Source: Paucibacter sp. TC2R-5 (GTDB lineage: Bacteria > Pseudomonadota > Gammaproteobacteria > Burkholderiales > Burkholderiaceae_C). Taken from it: DNA of 64,000 bases. Where the stretch lies: the NCBI RefSeq assembly GCF_025717605.1, contig NZ_JAJIRQ010000001.1:397715-461714 (forward strand), in the 5' to 3' direction. Of the stretch, positions 6,309-15,032 are shown in pieces. Position 1 is the stretch's first letter. Every line of letters starts with the position of its first letter. The notes under the pieces are model-generated. The model had not been told where the DNA came from and ran no database searches. It was given only the letters and a program-made list of their open reading frames with translations. The position numbers and the translations under genes were made by a program.

Positions 6309-9167
6309 ATGATGCAGCAACACAGGTCCAATTCCTACCTGTTCGGGGGCAATGCGCCCTATGTAGAAGAGATGTACGAGGCCTACCTCGACAACCCGGC
6401 CTCGGTGTCCGACACCTGGCGCACCTATTTTGATGCGCTCCAGCATGTGCCCGCCACCGACGGCAGCGATGCCCGGGATGTTGCGCATGCACCGGTGATC
6501 GAATCCTTCGCGCAACGCGCCAAGGCCAACGCCTTCGGCAACAAGGCCTCCAGCGCCGATCTGGCCGTCGCCCGCAAGCAGGTCCATGTGCAGTCGCTGA
6601 TTGCCGCCTACCGCAATGTCGGTTCGCGCTGGGCCGATCTGGATCCGCTGCAGCGCACCGAGCGCCCGCGCATTCCGGAACTGGAAACCTCGTTCTATGA
6701 CCTGACCGAGTCCGATATGGACATCCCGTTCAGCGCCACGAACACCTATTTCTCCACGGCCGAGAACATGACCCTGCGCCAGATCGTGCAGGCCTTGCGT
6801 GAGACCTACTGCGGCAGCATTGGCGCCGAGTACATGCACACCACCGACCAGACCGAGAAGCGCTGGTGGCAAGAGCGCTTGGAAGCGATCCGCTCCAAGC
6901 CCAGTTTCACGCCCGAGAAGAAGAAGCACATCCTCGGCCGTCTGACCGCCGCCGAAGGACTGGAGCGTTACCTGCACACCAAGTACGTCGGCCAGAAGCG
7001 TTTCTCGCTCGAAGGCGGCGAGAGCTTCATCGCGGCGATGGACGAGTTGGTGCAAGGTGGCGGTGCGTCCGGCGTGCAAGAAATCGTCATCGGCATGGCC
7101 CACCGTGGCCGCCTCAATGTGCTGGTCAACACGCTGGGCAAGATGCCCAAGGACTTGTTCGACGAGTTCGAGCACAAGGCCCCTGAAGACCTGCCGGCCG
7201 GTGACGTCAAGTACCACCAAGGCTTCTCCAGCGATGTGACCAGCCCCGGCGGCCCGATTCACCTGACGCTGTCCTTCAACCCCTCGCACCTGGAGATCGT
7301 CAACCCGGTGGTTGAGGGTTCGGTCAAGGCCCGTATGGACCGCCGTGGCGACAAGACCGGCGCGCAAGTGTTGCCGGTGCTGGTGCACGGCGACGCGGCT
7401 TTTGCCGGTCAGGGCGTCGTGATGGAAACGCTGGTGCTGGCACAAACGCGCGGTTATTACACCGGCGGCACGGTGCACATCGTCATCAACAACCAGATCG
7501 GTTTCACCACTTCCGACCCACGCGACAGCCGCTCAACGCTGTATTGCACCGACGTCGTCAAGATGATCGAGGCACCGGTCTTGCATGTGAACGCTGACGA
7601 TCCGGAAGCTGTGGTGTTGTGTACGCAGCTGGCGCTGGAGTATCGCCAGCAGTTCAAGAAAGATGTTGTCGTTGACATCATCTGCTACCGCAAGCTGGGC
7701 CATAACGAGCAAGATACACCGGCGCTGACCCAGCCGCTGATGTACAAGAAGATTGCTCAGCATCCCGGTACCCGCAAGCTCTACGGCGACAAGTTGATCG
7801 CCCAAGGCGTGCTGACCGCGAGCGGCCCGGACGATATGTTCAAGGCCTATCGCGCTGCGATGGACGAAGGCCGTCACACGGTTGACCCGGTCCTGACCAA
7901 CTTCAAGAGCAAGTACGCGACCGACTGGTCACCGTACCTGGGCAAGAAGTGGACCGACAGCTGCGACACTGCGCTGCCTATGGCCGAGTTCAAGCGTCTG
8001 GCCGAACGCATAACCACAGTGCCCGGGACCTTCAAGGTGCACTCGCTGGTCGAGAAGGTTTTGGCCGACCGCGCCGCCATGGGCCGCGGCGAGATCAATG
8101 TCGACTGGGGCATGGGCGAGCACATGGCTTTCGCGTCGCTGGTGGCCAGCGGCTACCCGGTGCGTTTGTCGGGTGAAGATTGCGGCCGTGGCACTTTTGT
8201 CCACCGTCACGCCGTGCTGCACGACCAGAATCGTGAGAAGTGGGATTCGGGCACCTATGTGCCGCTGCAAAACGTAGGCGAAGGTCAGGCACCGTTTGTC
8301 GTCATCGACTCGCTCTTGTCCGAAGAAGCGGTGCTTGGCTTTGAGTACGGTTACGCCTCGGCCGACCCCGTCACCTTGACGATCTGGGAGGCCCAGTTCG
8401 GCGACTTCGTCAACGGCGCGCAGGTCGTGATCGACCAGTTCATCGCCTCCGGTGAAGTCAAGTGGGGTCGTTCTAACGGCCTGACCTTGATGTTGCCGCA
8501 TGGCTATGAAGGCCAAGGCCCTGAGCACAGCTCGGCCCGCTTGGAGCGCTTCATGCAATTGGCCGCCGACAACAATATGCAGATCGTGCAGCCGACTTCG
8601 GCCTCGCAGATATTCCATGTTTTGCGTCGCCAGCAACTGCGCATGTTCCGCAAGCCGCTGATCATCTTGACGCCCAAGTCGCTGCTGCGTAACAAGGATG
8701 CGACTTCGCCGATCACCGAATTCACCAAGGGTGATTTCAAGACCGTCATCGGTGAGCGCGACACCACGATCGATGCAGCCAAGGTCAAGCGCGTGGTCGC
8801 TTGCTCGGGCAAGGTCTATTACGACCTGGTCAAGTCACGCGCCGACCGCAAGGCGACGGACGTTGCTTTGATTCGCGTTGAGCAGCTCTATCCCTTCCCG
8901 CACAAGGCCTTTGCCGCTGAGCTGAAGAAGTATCCCAACTTGGCCGAGATCGTCTGGTGCCAGGACGAGCCGCAAAACCAGGGCTCATGGTTCTTTGTCC
9001 AGCACTATGTGCACGAAAACATGGTCGATGGCCAGAAGCTCGGCTATGCCGGCCGCCCGGCCTCGGCTTCGCCGGCCTGCGGTTATGCGCACCTGCATCA
9101 GGAGCAGCAAAAGGCGCTGCTGGATCAGGCCTTCGGCAAGCTCAAGGGCTTCATCCTCACCAAGTAA
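6309..9167 (+). CDS. sucA: 2-oxoglutarate dehydrogenase E1 component
   Basis: The protein has 952 residues, the usual E1o length. It is the thiamine-diphosphate subunit that decarboxylates 2-oxoglutarate and succinylates the lipoyl group of SucB in the TCA cycle. It starts MMQQHRSNSYLFGGNAPYVEEMYEAYL, the conserved E1o N-terminus that binds E2. The core includes GMAHRGRLNVLVNTLGK, HGDAAFAGQGVVMETL, the ThDP/metal region NNQIGFTTSDPRDSRST, and a C-terminal transketolase-like part with PHGYEGQGPEHSSARLERF. I chose the ATG at 6309 rather than the GTG at 6300 because GAGGTGAG at 6297-6304 is correctly spaced only for 6309. It is first of the sucA-sucB-ORF-lpdA operon. Confidence 0.97.
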   Translation: MMQQHRSNSYLFGGNAPYVEEMYEAYLDNPASVSDTWRTYFDALQHVPATDGSDARDVAHAPVIESFAQRAKANAFGNKASSADLAVARKQVHVQSLIAAYRNVGSRWADLDPLQRTERPRIPELETSFYDLTESDMDIPFSATNTYFSTAENMTLRQIVQALRETYCGSIGAEYMHTTDQTEKRWWQERLEAIRSKPSFTPEKKKHILGRLTAAEGLERYLHTKYVGQKRFSLEGGESFIAAMDELVQGGGASGVQEIVIGMAHRGRLNVLVNTLGKMPKDLFDEFEHKAPEDLPAGDVKYHQGFSSDVTSPGGPIHLTLSFNPSHLEIVNPVVEGSVKARMDRRGDKTGAQVLPVLVHGDAAFAGQGVVMETLVLAQTRGYYTGGTVHIVINNQIGFTTSDPRDSRSTLYCTDVVKMIEAPVLHVNADDPEAVVLCTQLALEYRQQFKKDVVVDIICYRKLGHNEQDTPALTQPLMYKKIAQHPGTRKLYGDKLIAQGVLTASGPDDMFKAYRAAMDEGRHTVDPVLTNFKSKYATDWSPYLGKKWTDSCDTALPMAEFKRLAERITTVPGTFKVHSLVEKVLADRAAMGRGEINVDWGMGEHMAFASLVASGYPVRLSGEDCGRGTFVHRHAVLHDQNREKWDSGTYVPLQNVGEGQAPFVVIDSLLSEEAVLGFEYGYASADPVTLTIWEAQFGDFVNGAQVVIDQFIASGEVKWGRSNGLTLMLPHGYEGQGPEHSSARLERFMQLAADNNMQIVQPTSASQIFHVLRRQQLRMFRKPLIILTPKSLLRNKDATSPITEFTKGDFKTVIGERDTTIDAAKVKRVVACSGKVYYDLVKSRADRKATDVALIRVEQLYPFPHKAFAAELKKYPNLAEIVWCQDEPQNQGSWFFVQHYVHENMVDGQKLGYAGRPASASPACGYAHLHQEQQKALLDQAFGKLKGFILTK

Positions 9168-9201
9168 GGCTATGCCGGTCGCCTGTGGCGCCGTCATAGC
9201 T

Positions 9202-9242
9202 CCGGCTGTTGGAGCGGACTCATAGAGCCGCTCAACAGCCGG
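9202..9242 (+). other. Large intercistronic hairpin between sucA and sucB
   Basis: The left arm at 9202-9217 and the right arm at 9228-9242 form a 15-bp stem with one bulged G and a 10-base loop. The terminal pairing is CCGGCTGTTG with CAACAGCCGG. There is no T run after it, so it is more likely an mRNA-stability or processing stem that adjusts the E1:E2 ratio than a full terminator. Confidence 0.65.
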
Positions 9243-9272
9243 ATGTATACAAAAAACACGAAAGACAAAATC

Positions 9273-10523
<1,251 letters not shown>

Positions 10524-10535
10524 GTCAGCGCAGCG

Positions 10536-10703
10536 ATGGACATGGTTCGGGAATGGCTGGGCGTTTTGATGGGCCAGGTGTTCTTGGACGGTCTGATCTA
10601 TCTGGTGCTCGCCCTCCTGGGCGGTGCCGGATTCGGTATTTTTGGCATGTTAGGCGGGGCAAACCGCCGCAGCGCCACTACGAGAGAGTCAATACATGAG
10701 TAA
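10536..10703 (+). CDS. Small predicted membrane protein between sucB and lpdA (55 residues)
   Basis: The ORF starts [20 protein letters not shown] and runs into a hydrophobic, glycine-rich stretch ([21 protein letters not shown], about residues 21-41) that fits one membrane helix, followed by a basic tail. It begins 12 bases after the sucB stop, and its TAA lies inside the lpdA start (ATGAGTAA, 8-base overlap), an arrangement typical of translational coupling. I do not recognise a family. The ribosome site is weak. Its position and coding-like composition argue for a real gene. It could also be a non-conserved ORF whose translation only couples lpdA to sucB. Confidence 0.6.
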   Translation: MDMVREWLGVLMGQVFLDGLIYLVLALLGGAGFGIFGMLGGANRRSATTRESIHE

Positions 10704-12114
10704 GCAATTCGATGTCTTCGTCATCGGCGGCGGCCCCGGCGGCTATATCGCGGCGATCCGCGCGGCGCAACTCGGCTTCAATGTCGCCTGCGTCGACGAG
10801 TGGAAGAACGAGAAGGGCGGCCCTGCGCCCGGCGGCACTTGCACCAATGTCGGCTGCATTCCGTCCAAGGCCTTGCTGCAGTCATCTGAGCATTTCGACC
10901 ACGCCAACCACCACTTTGCCGAACACGGCATCTCGGCCGACAACGTCAAGATGGACGTGGCCAAGATGCTGGCGCGCAAGGACATGGTCGTCAAGCAGAA
11001 CAACGACGGCATCTTGTATCTGTTCAAGAAGAACAAGGTCACGTTCTTCCACGGTCGCGGCTCTTTTGTCGGCGCCAAGGACGGCTTGTATGAGCTCAAG
11101 GCCGGCGAGGAAACCGTGCTGGCCAAGCATGTGATTCTGGCCACCGGCTCGAATGCTCGTCAGTTGCCGGGTGCCGCTTTTGATGAAGAGATGATTCTCT
11201 CCAACGATGGCGCGCTGCGCATCGGCGCGGTGCCGAAGAAGTTGGGCGTTATCGGCTCCGGCGTGATCGGCCTGGAAATGGGTTCGGTCTGGCGCCGTCT
11301 GGGTGCCGACGTGACGGTGCTGGAAGGTCTGCCGACCTTCCTCGGCGCGGTCGACGAAGGTGTGGCCAAGGAAGCCGCCAAGCTGTTCAAGAAGCAAGGT
11401 CTCAAAATTGAGCTGGGCGTCAAGATCGGCGAGGTCAAGGCCACGAAGAAGAGCGTTAGCGTTTCCTACACGGACGCCAAGGGCGCCGAGCAGAAGGCCG
11501 AGTTCGACAAGCTGATCATCTCGATCGGCCGCGTCGCCAACACCATCGGCCTGAACGCTGAGGCGGTTGGCCTGAAGCTGGACGAGCGCGGCGCCATCGA
11601 GGTGGACGGTGACTGCAAAACCAATCTGGCCAATGTCTGGGCGGTCGGTGATGTGGTGCGCGGCCCGATGCTGGCGCATAAGGCCGAAGAAGAGGGCGTT
11701 GCCGTGGCCGAGCGTATTGCCGGCCAACATGGCCATGTCAACTTCAACACCATCCCTTGGGTGATCTACACCAGCCCCGAGATTGCCTGGGTGGGCCGCA
11801 CCGAGCAGCAGCTCAAAGCAGACGGCGTGGCCTACAAAGCGGGGCAGTTCCCCTTCATGGCCAATGGCCGCGCGCGTGCTTTGGGTGACACCAATGGTTT
11901 CGTCAAGTTCCTGGCCGATGCCACGACCGACGAGATCCTGGGCGTGCACATCATCGGCCCTTTCGCTTCCGAGTTGATCTCGGAAGCGGTGGTTGCGATG
12001 GAGTTCAAGGCTTCGGCCGAGGACATCGCTCGCATCTGCCACGCCCATCCTTCGCTGTCCGAAGCGACCAAGGAAGCGGCGCTGGCAGTTGACAAGCGCA
12101 CGCTGAATTTCTGA
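10696..12114 (+). CDS. lpdA: Dihydrolipoyl dehydrogenase (E3 component)
   Basis: The protein has 472 residues. It reoxidises the dihydrolipoyl group of SucB and passes electrons through FAD to NAD+. FAD binding is [10 protein letters not shown] at residues 11-20. The redox-active disulphide is C49 and C54 in [16 protein letters not shown]. The NAD-binding fold is around [20 protein letters not shown], and the C-terminal interface motif is [15 protein letters not shown] with the catalytic His-Glu. GAGAGAG precedes the ATG. Its start overlaps the end of the small ORF. It may also serve pyruvate dehydrogenase or glycine cleavage. A terminator follows. Confidence 0.97.
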   Translation: MSKQFDVFVIGGGPGGYIAAIRAAQLGFNVACVDEWKNEKGGPAPGGTCTNVGCIPSKALLQSSEHFDHANHHFAEHGISADNVKMDVAKMLARKDMVVKQNNDGILYLFKKNKVTFFHGRGSFVGAKDGLYELKAGEETVLAKHVILATGSNARQLPGAAFDEEMILSNDGALRIGAVPKKLGVIGSGVIGLEMGSVWRRLGADVTVLEGLPTFLGAVDEGVAKEAAKLFKKQGLKIELGVKIGEVKATKKSVSVSYTDAKGAEQKAEFDKLIISIGRVANTIGLNAEAVGLKLDERGAIEVDGDCKTNLANVWAVGDVVRGPMLAHKAEEEGVAVAERIAGQHGHVNFNTIPWVIYTSPEIAWVGRTEQQLKADGVAYKAGQFPFMANGRARALGDTNGFVKFLADATTDEILGVHIIGPFASELISEAVVAMEFKASAEDIARICHAHPSLSEATKEAALAVDKRTLNF

Positions 12115-12138
12115 TTCGAGTTTGATGTGTTGAACGAG

Positions 12139-12164
12139 AAGGGGCGGCGGGTGTCGCCCCTTTT
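12139..12164 (+). terminator. Rho-independent terminator of the suc operon
   Basis: AAGGGGCG at 12139-12146 pairs with CGCCCCTT at 12155-12162, with an 8-base loop and a short T run to 12164. It ends the sucA-lpdA transcript just before zapE. Confidence 0.8.
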
Positions 12165-12179
12165 CATTGGAAATTAGGC

Positions 12180-13292
12180 ATGACGTCCCCCGAGACCACC
12201 GTTACCGAGCTTTACCAGCAGACCCTCGCCGAACGCGGCTTCAAAGCCGACCCTGCGCAGCTGCGTGCGGTCGCTGCTTTGCAGCGCTGCCAGAACGAAT
12301 GGGCCGATTACAAGGCGCGCCGCGGCAATGTCGTGACCAAAATGCTGGTGCGCCCGCCCTTGCCACGCGGCGTCTATATGTACGGCGGTGTCGGGCGGGG
12401 AAAGAGCTTTCTGATGGACTGCTTTTTCCAGGCCGTGCCGCTGACGCGCAAGACCCGGCTGCACTTCCATGAGTTCATGCGCGAGGTGCACCGCGAGTTG
12501 CATGAACTCAAGGGCATTGCCGATCCACTGGATGAATTGGGCAAGCGCATTGCCAAGCGATTCCGGCTGATCTGCTTTGACGAATTCCATGTCTCTGATG
12601 TGACCGATGCGATGATTCTTCATCGCTTGTTGGACGCTCTGTTCCGCAATCGCGTCAGCATCGTCACGACCTCCAACTTCATGCCGGATGGGCTCTATCC
12701 CAACGGCCTGCACCGCGACCGCATCTTGCCGGCGATCGCGCTGCTCAACGAGAAGCTCGAAGTCATCAATGTTGACAACGGCTTCGATTACCGCAGCCGC
12801 ACGCTCGATCAGGTGGAGCTGTATCACTGCCCCCTCGACGAGACGGCCGACAAGGCCTTGAACACGGCGTTTGAGGCCTTAGCCGAGGCGCGCGACGAAG
12901 ACCCCGATCTGCATATCGAGCAGCGGCTGCTGCGCGCCAGGCGCCGCGCCGGCGGGGTCGTGTGGTTCGATTTCTCCACCCTATGCGGCGGGCCGCGCTC
13001 GCAGAACGACTACCTGGAGTTGGCGACCCAGTTTCACACGCTTCTTCTCAGCAATGTGCCGGAGATGCCGCCGCGTTTGTCAAGCGAGGCGCGCCGCTTC
13101 ACTTGGCTGATCGACGTGCTCTATGACAGGCGGGTCAAGCTGGTGATGTCGGCTGCCGTGGCGCCCGAGGCGCTCTATACCGAAGGGCCTTTGGCGCATG
13201 AGTTTCCGCGCACCGTTTCGCGTTTGCAGGAGATGCAGTCGTCCGAATATTTGGCGCTGGCGCGACGCGATGTCGACACCAGCTTGACGTGA
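12180..13292 (+). CDS. zapE: Cell division protein ZapE (AFG1-like ATPase)
   Basis: The protein has 370 residues, the usual length of bacterial AFG1/ZapE ATPases. Walker A is GGVGRGKS at about 69-76, Walker B is RLICFDEFHV at about 130-139, and later family blocks are TTSNFMPDGLYPNGLHRDRILPAI and TWLIDVLYDRRVKLVMSA. ZapE associates with the Z ring and destabilises FtsZ polymers in late division; the eukaryotic relative acts on mitochondrial proteins. It starts at the ATG at 12180, after the suc terminator. Its stop overlaps the start of the next gene (TGATG at 13290-13294), so the two are co-expressed. Confidence 0.93.
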   Translation: MTSPETTVTELYQQTLAERGFKADPAQLRAVAALQRCQNEWADYKARRGNVVTKMLVRPPLPRGVYMYGGVGRGKSFLMDCFFQAVPLTRKTRLHFHEFMREVHRELHELKGIADPLDELGKRIAKRFRLICFDEFHVSDVTDAMILHRLLDALFRNRVSIVTTSNFMPDGLYPNGLHRDRILPAIALLNEKLEVINVDNGFDYRSRTLDQVELYHCPLDETADKALNTAFEALAEARDEDPDLHIEQRLLRARRRAGGVVWFDFSTLCGGPRSQNDYLELATQFHTLLLSNVPEMPPRLSSEARRFTWLIDVLYDRRVKLVMSAAVAPEALYTEGPLAHEFPRTVSRLQEMQSSEYLALARRDVDTSLT

Positions 13293-13954
13293 TGGGCCAC
13301 CGACTTATGCGCGGCTATTCATCATGGGCGTTCTTTTTGCTGATGGGATCGGCGGCGGCCCAGGATGATCGCGCCGAGCTGATCACACTGAACGAGCAAC
13401 GCGCCGTCATCGAAGCGCAGTTCAAGGCTGAGAGTGAAAGATGCGCAGGCCGCTTTTTCGTCAACGCCTGCCTAGATGATGCCAAGCTGCGCCGCAGTGC
13501 CGGCTTGAAGCCCCTGCAAGACCGCGAAGCGGTGCTGGACGCCAATGAGCGGCGTGCGCGGGCAGAGGCACAGCGCGTGCGCGTGGCCGAGCGCGAGCGT
13601 GAATTTGCTGCTGCCGAAGGGCGCCACCGAACCGAGCAGCTCTTGGCGCCGCAAGTCGCACCCGCACCGCCTGCCGCCAAGGCCAAAGCAGCAACCCCGG
13701 CCAAGCCCGGTGCACAAAGCCCGGCCACGACGCAGCAGGCCAAGCAGGCGCTTGAGCGTGAAGCGGCGCAGCGTCGGCAGCTGCAAAAGGCTGATTATTT
13801 GGCGGAGCAAGAGGCCAGGCAAAAGGCCGCTGAACGGCGGCAAGTGCTCAGGGACGAGAAGCTCAAGGGCAAGAAGCAACCGATAGCCTTGCCAATCCCC
13901 AGCGCCGCCGAGATTGAGGCCGCCTCCAGCGCGCCGCCCCCAATCAAACGTTGA
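13292..13954 (+). CDS. Secreted coiled-coil protein of unknown function
   Basis: The protein has 220 residues. A signal-like N-terminus (SSWAFFLLMGSAAAQ) is followed by a charged helical region (about 25-125) with a cysteine pair spaced for a disulphide (ERCAGRFFVNACLDDAK), an Ala/Pro/Lys linker and a second Arg/Gln-rich coiled coil (about 150-195). I do not recognise a characterised family; similar CxGRFxxNxC proteins are common in Burkholderiales. I start it at the ATG at 13292, overlapping the zapE stop; an ATG at 13307 is an alternative that still keeps the signal peptide. It ends exactly where the convergent phosphatase gene ends. Confidence 0.75.
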   Translation: MGHRLMRGYSSWAFFLLMGSAAAQDDRAELITLNEQRAVIEAQFKAESERCAGRFFVNACLDDAKLRRSAGLKPLQDREAVLDANERRARAEAQRVRVAEREREFAAAEGRHRTEQLLAPQVAPAPPAAKAKAATPAKPGAQSPATTQQAKQALEREAAQRRQLQKADYLAEQEARQKAAERRQVLRDEKLKGKKQPIALPIPSAAEIEAASSAPPPIKR

Positions 13955-14722
13955 TCAGCTCAGCGCCTGTACCCGCACGATCGCCAGCGATAAATTGTCG
14001 CCGCCGCCACGGGCGCGTTGCCTGGCCTTGCTGATCAGCAACTCCGCCGCCTCGCGTGGCGGCAGGGTGTGCAGCACGACGCCCAATTCGCTGGGCGTGA
14101 AGAAGTGCCAGAGACCATCGCTGCAGCAAACAAGCGTGTCGCCGTCCTCGAGCCCCTCAATACACTCGCTGCTGCCGACGGGGTCTTGCACGGTGCCCAA
14201 GCAGCCGGTCAGCAGATTCGACTGTGGATGCACCGAAGCCTCGGCCTCAGTGATTTCGCCTTTATCAACCAGACCCTGCACAAAGGAATGGTCAAGCGTG
14301 CGCTTGAGCATATTGGGGCCGCGGAACAGATAGATGCGCGAGTCGCCGGAGTGAATCCAGTGGCAGCGCCGGTCCGCCGTGATCATGAAGGCTGCAAGCG
14401 TGCTGTGCGGCTCCTCCTCGGCCGATAGGGCGGTCAGCTTGATCATCAGGTGGGCCTCGGAGAGGATTTGCTTGAGCAATTCTTCCTCTGACTCCTGGCC
14501 GGGTACAAAACGCTCGAACAATTGCTGGCTGGTCAGCAATACCTGGTCGGCAGCCTTTCGCCCGCCGCTTTTGCCCCCCATGCCGTCAGCGACGACCGCT
14601 AGCAGGCAGGCGCTGTTGTGAGGGTGGAGGATCACCTCGACTTGGTCTTGTTGGTATTGACGGTCGCCCCGGTGGGTACCGGTGGCGGCGCTCAGGCGAA
14701 AGCCCGGGGGGGTGCGAGTCAT
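13955..14722 (-). CDS. PP2C-family serine/threonine protein phosphatase
   Basis: The protein has 255 residues, a single PP2C domain of the bacterial PppA/Stp type. Metal-binding motifs are visible: GTHRGDRQYQQDQ near the N-terminus, ADGMGGKSGG with D46, CCSDGLWHF and the C-terminal GGGDNLSLAIVRV. It removes phosphate from Ser/Thr of target proteins in the cytoplasm. No protein kinase gene is adjacent, so its partner is elsewhere. Its stop codon abuts the stop of the upstream convergent gene with no spacing (TGA then TCA at 13952-13957). Confidence 0.9.
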   Translation of the reverse strand: MTRTPPGFRLSAATGTHRGDRQYQQDQVEVILHPHNSACLLAVVADGMGGKSGGRKAADQVLLTSQQLFERFVPGQESEEELLKQILSEAHLMIKLTALSAEEEPHSTLAAFMITADRRCHWIHSGDSRIYLFRGPNMLKRTLDHSFVQGLVDKGEITEAEASVHPQSNLLTGCLGTVQDPVGSSECIEGLEDGDTLVCCSDGLWHFFTPSELGVVLHTLPPREAAELLISKARQRARGGGDNLSLAIVRVQALS

Positions 14723-14747
14723 GGCGAGGCCTGAAGTTCCTCAAAAC

Positions 14748-14753
14748 TATAAT
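14748..14753 (+). promoter_or_regulatory. Candidate -10 element (TATAAT) upstream of the DUF465 gene
   Basis: A perfect TATAAT lies 36 bases before the start at 14790. No good -35 element is seen at the standard spacing, so this is a tentative promoter for the small gene and perhaps dinG. Confidence 0.4.
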
Positions 14754-14789
14754 CGCTAATCAACTGCACATCTGCCTGGCCGGGCCCTT

Positions 14790-14993
14790 ATGGATGAACA
14801 ACTTCACTCTCTGTCGCGACGTCTGATCGAATTGCGCATGGAGCATGCCGATTTGGATGTTTTGATAGACCGTGTGGCTTTGGAGCAGCCTTTGGATGAG
14901 TTGAGTTTGCGGCGCCTGAAAAAGCGTCGTCTGGGCCTGCGCGACTTGATCGTGCGCATCGAGCAGGCTTGCGATCCCGATGAGCTGGCTTGA
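14790..14993 (+). CDS. DUF465 (YdcH-like) small helical protein
   Basis: The protein has 67 residues and is almost entirely charged helix: SLSRRLIELRMEHADLDVLIDR, then LRRLKKRRLGLRDLIVRIEQ. The first segment and the K-K-R-R-L-x-L-(K/R)-D motif are diagnostic of the DUF465/YdcH family, short coiled-coil proteins with no established role. The ATG at 14790 is the only sensible start. It lies 39 bases upstream of the dinG-type helicase and may share its transcript. Confidence 0.88.
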   Translation: MDEQLHSLSRRLIELRMEHADLDVLIDRVALEQPLDELSLRRLKKRRLGLRDLIVRIEQACDPDELA

Positions 14994-15032
14994 AGAGTTC
15001 CTTCTTTTGATTTCGTTTGATTTGACGCTACT

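Noticed and set aside
6294..7478. 394-codon open frame on the minus strand opposite sucA
   Set aside because: It is a GC-driven shadow of sucA with no recognisable domains; the sense strand carries a complete conserved gene.
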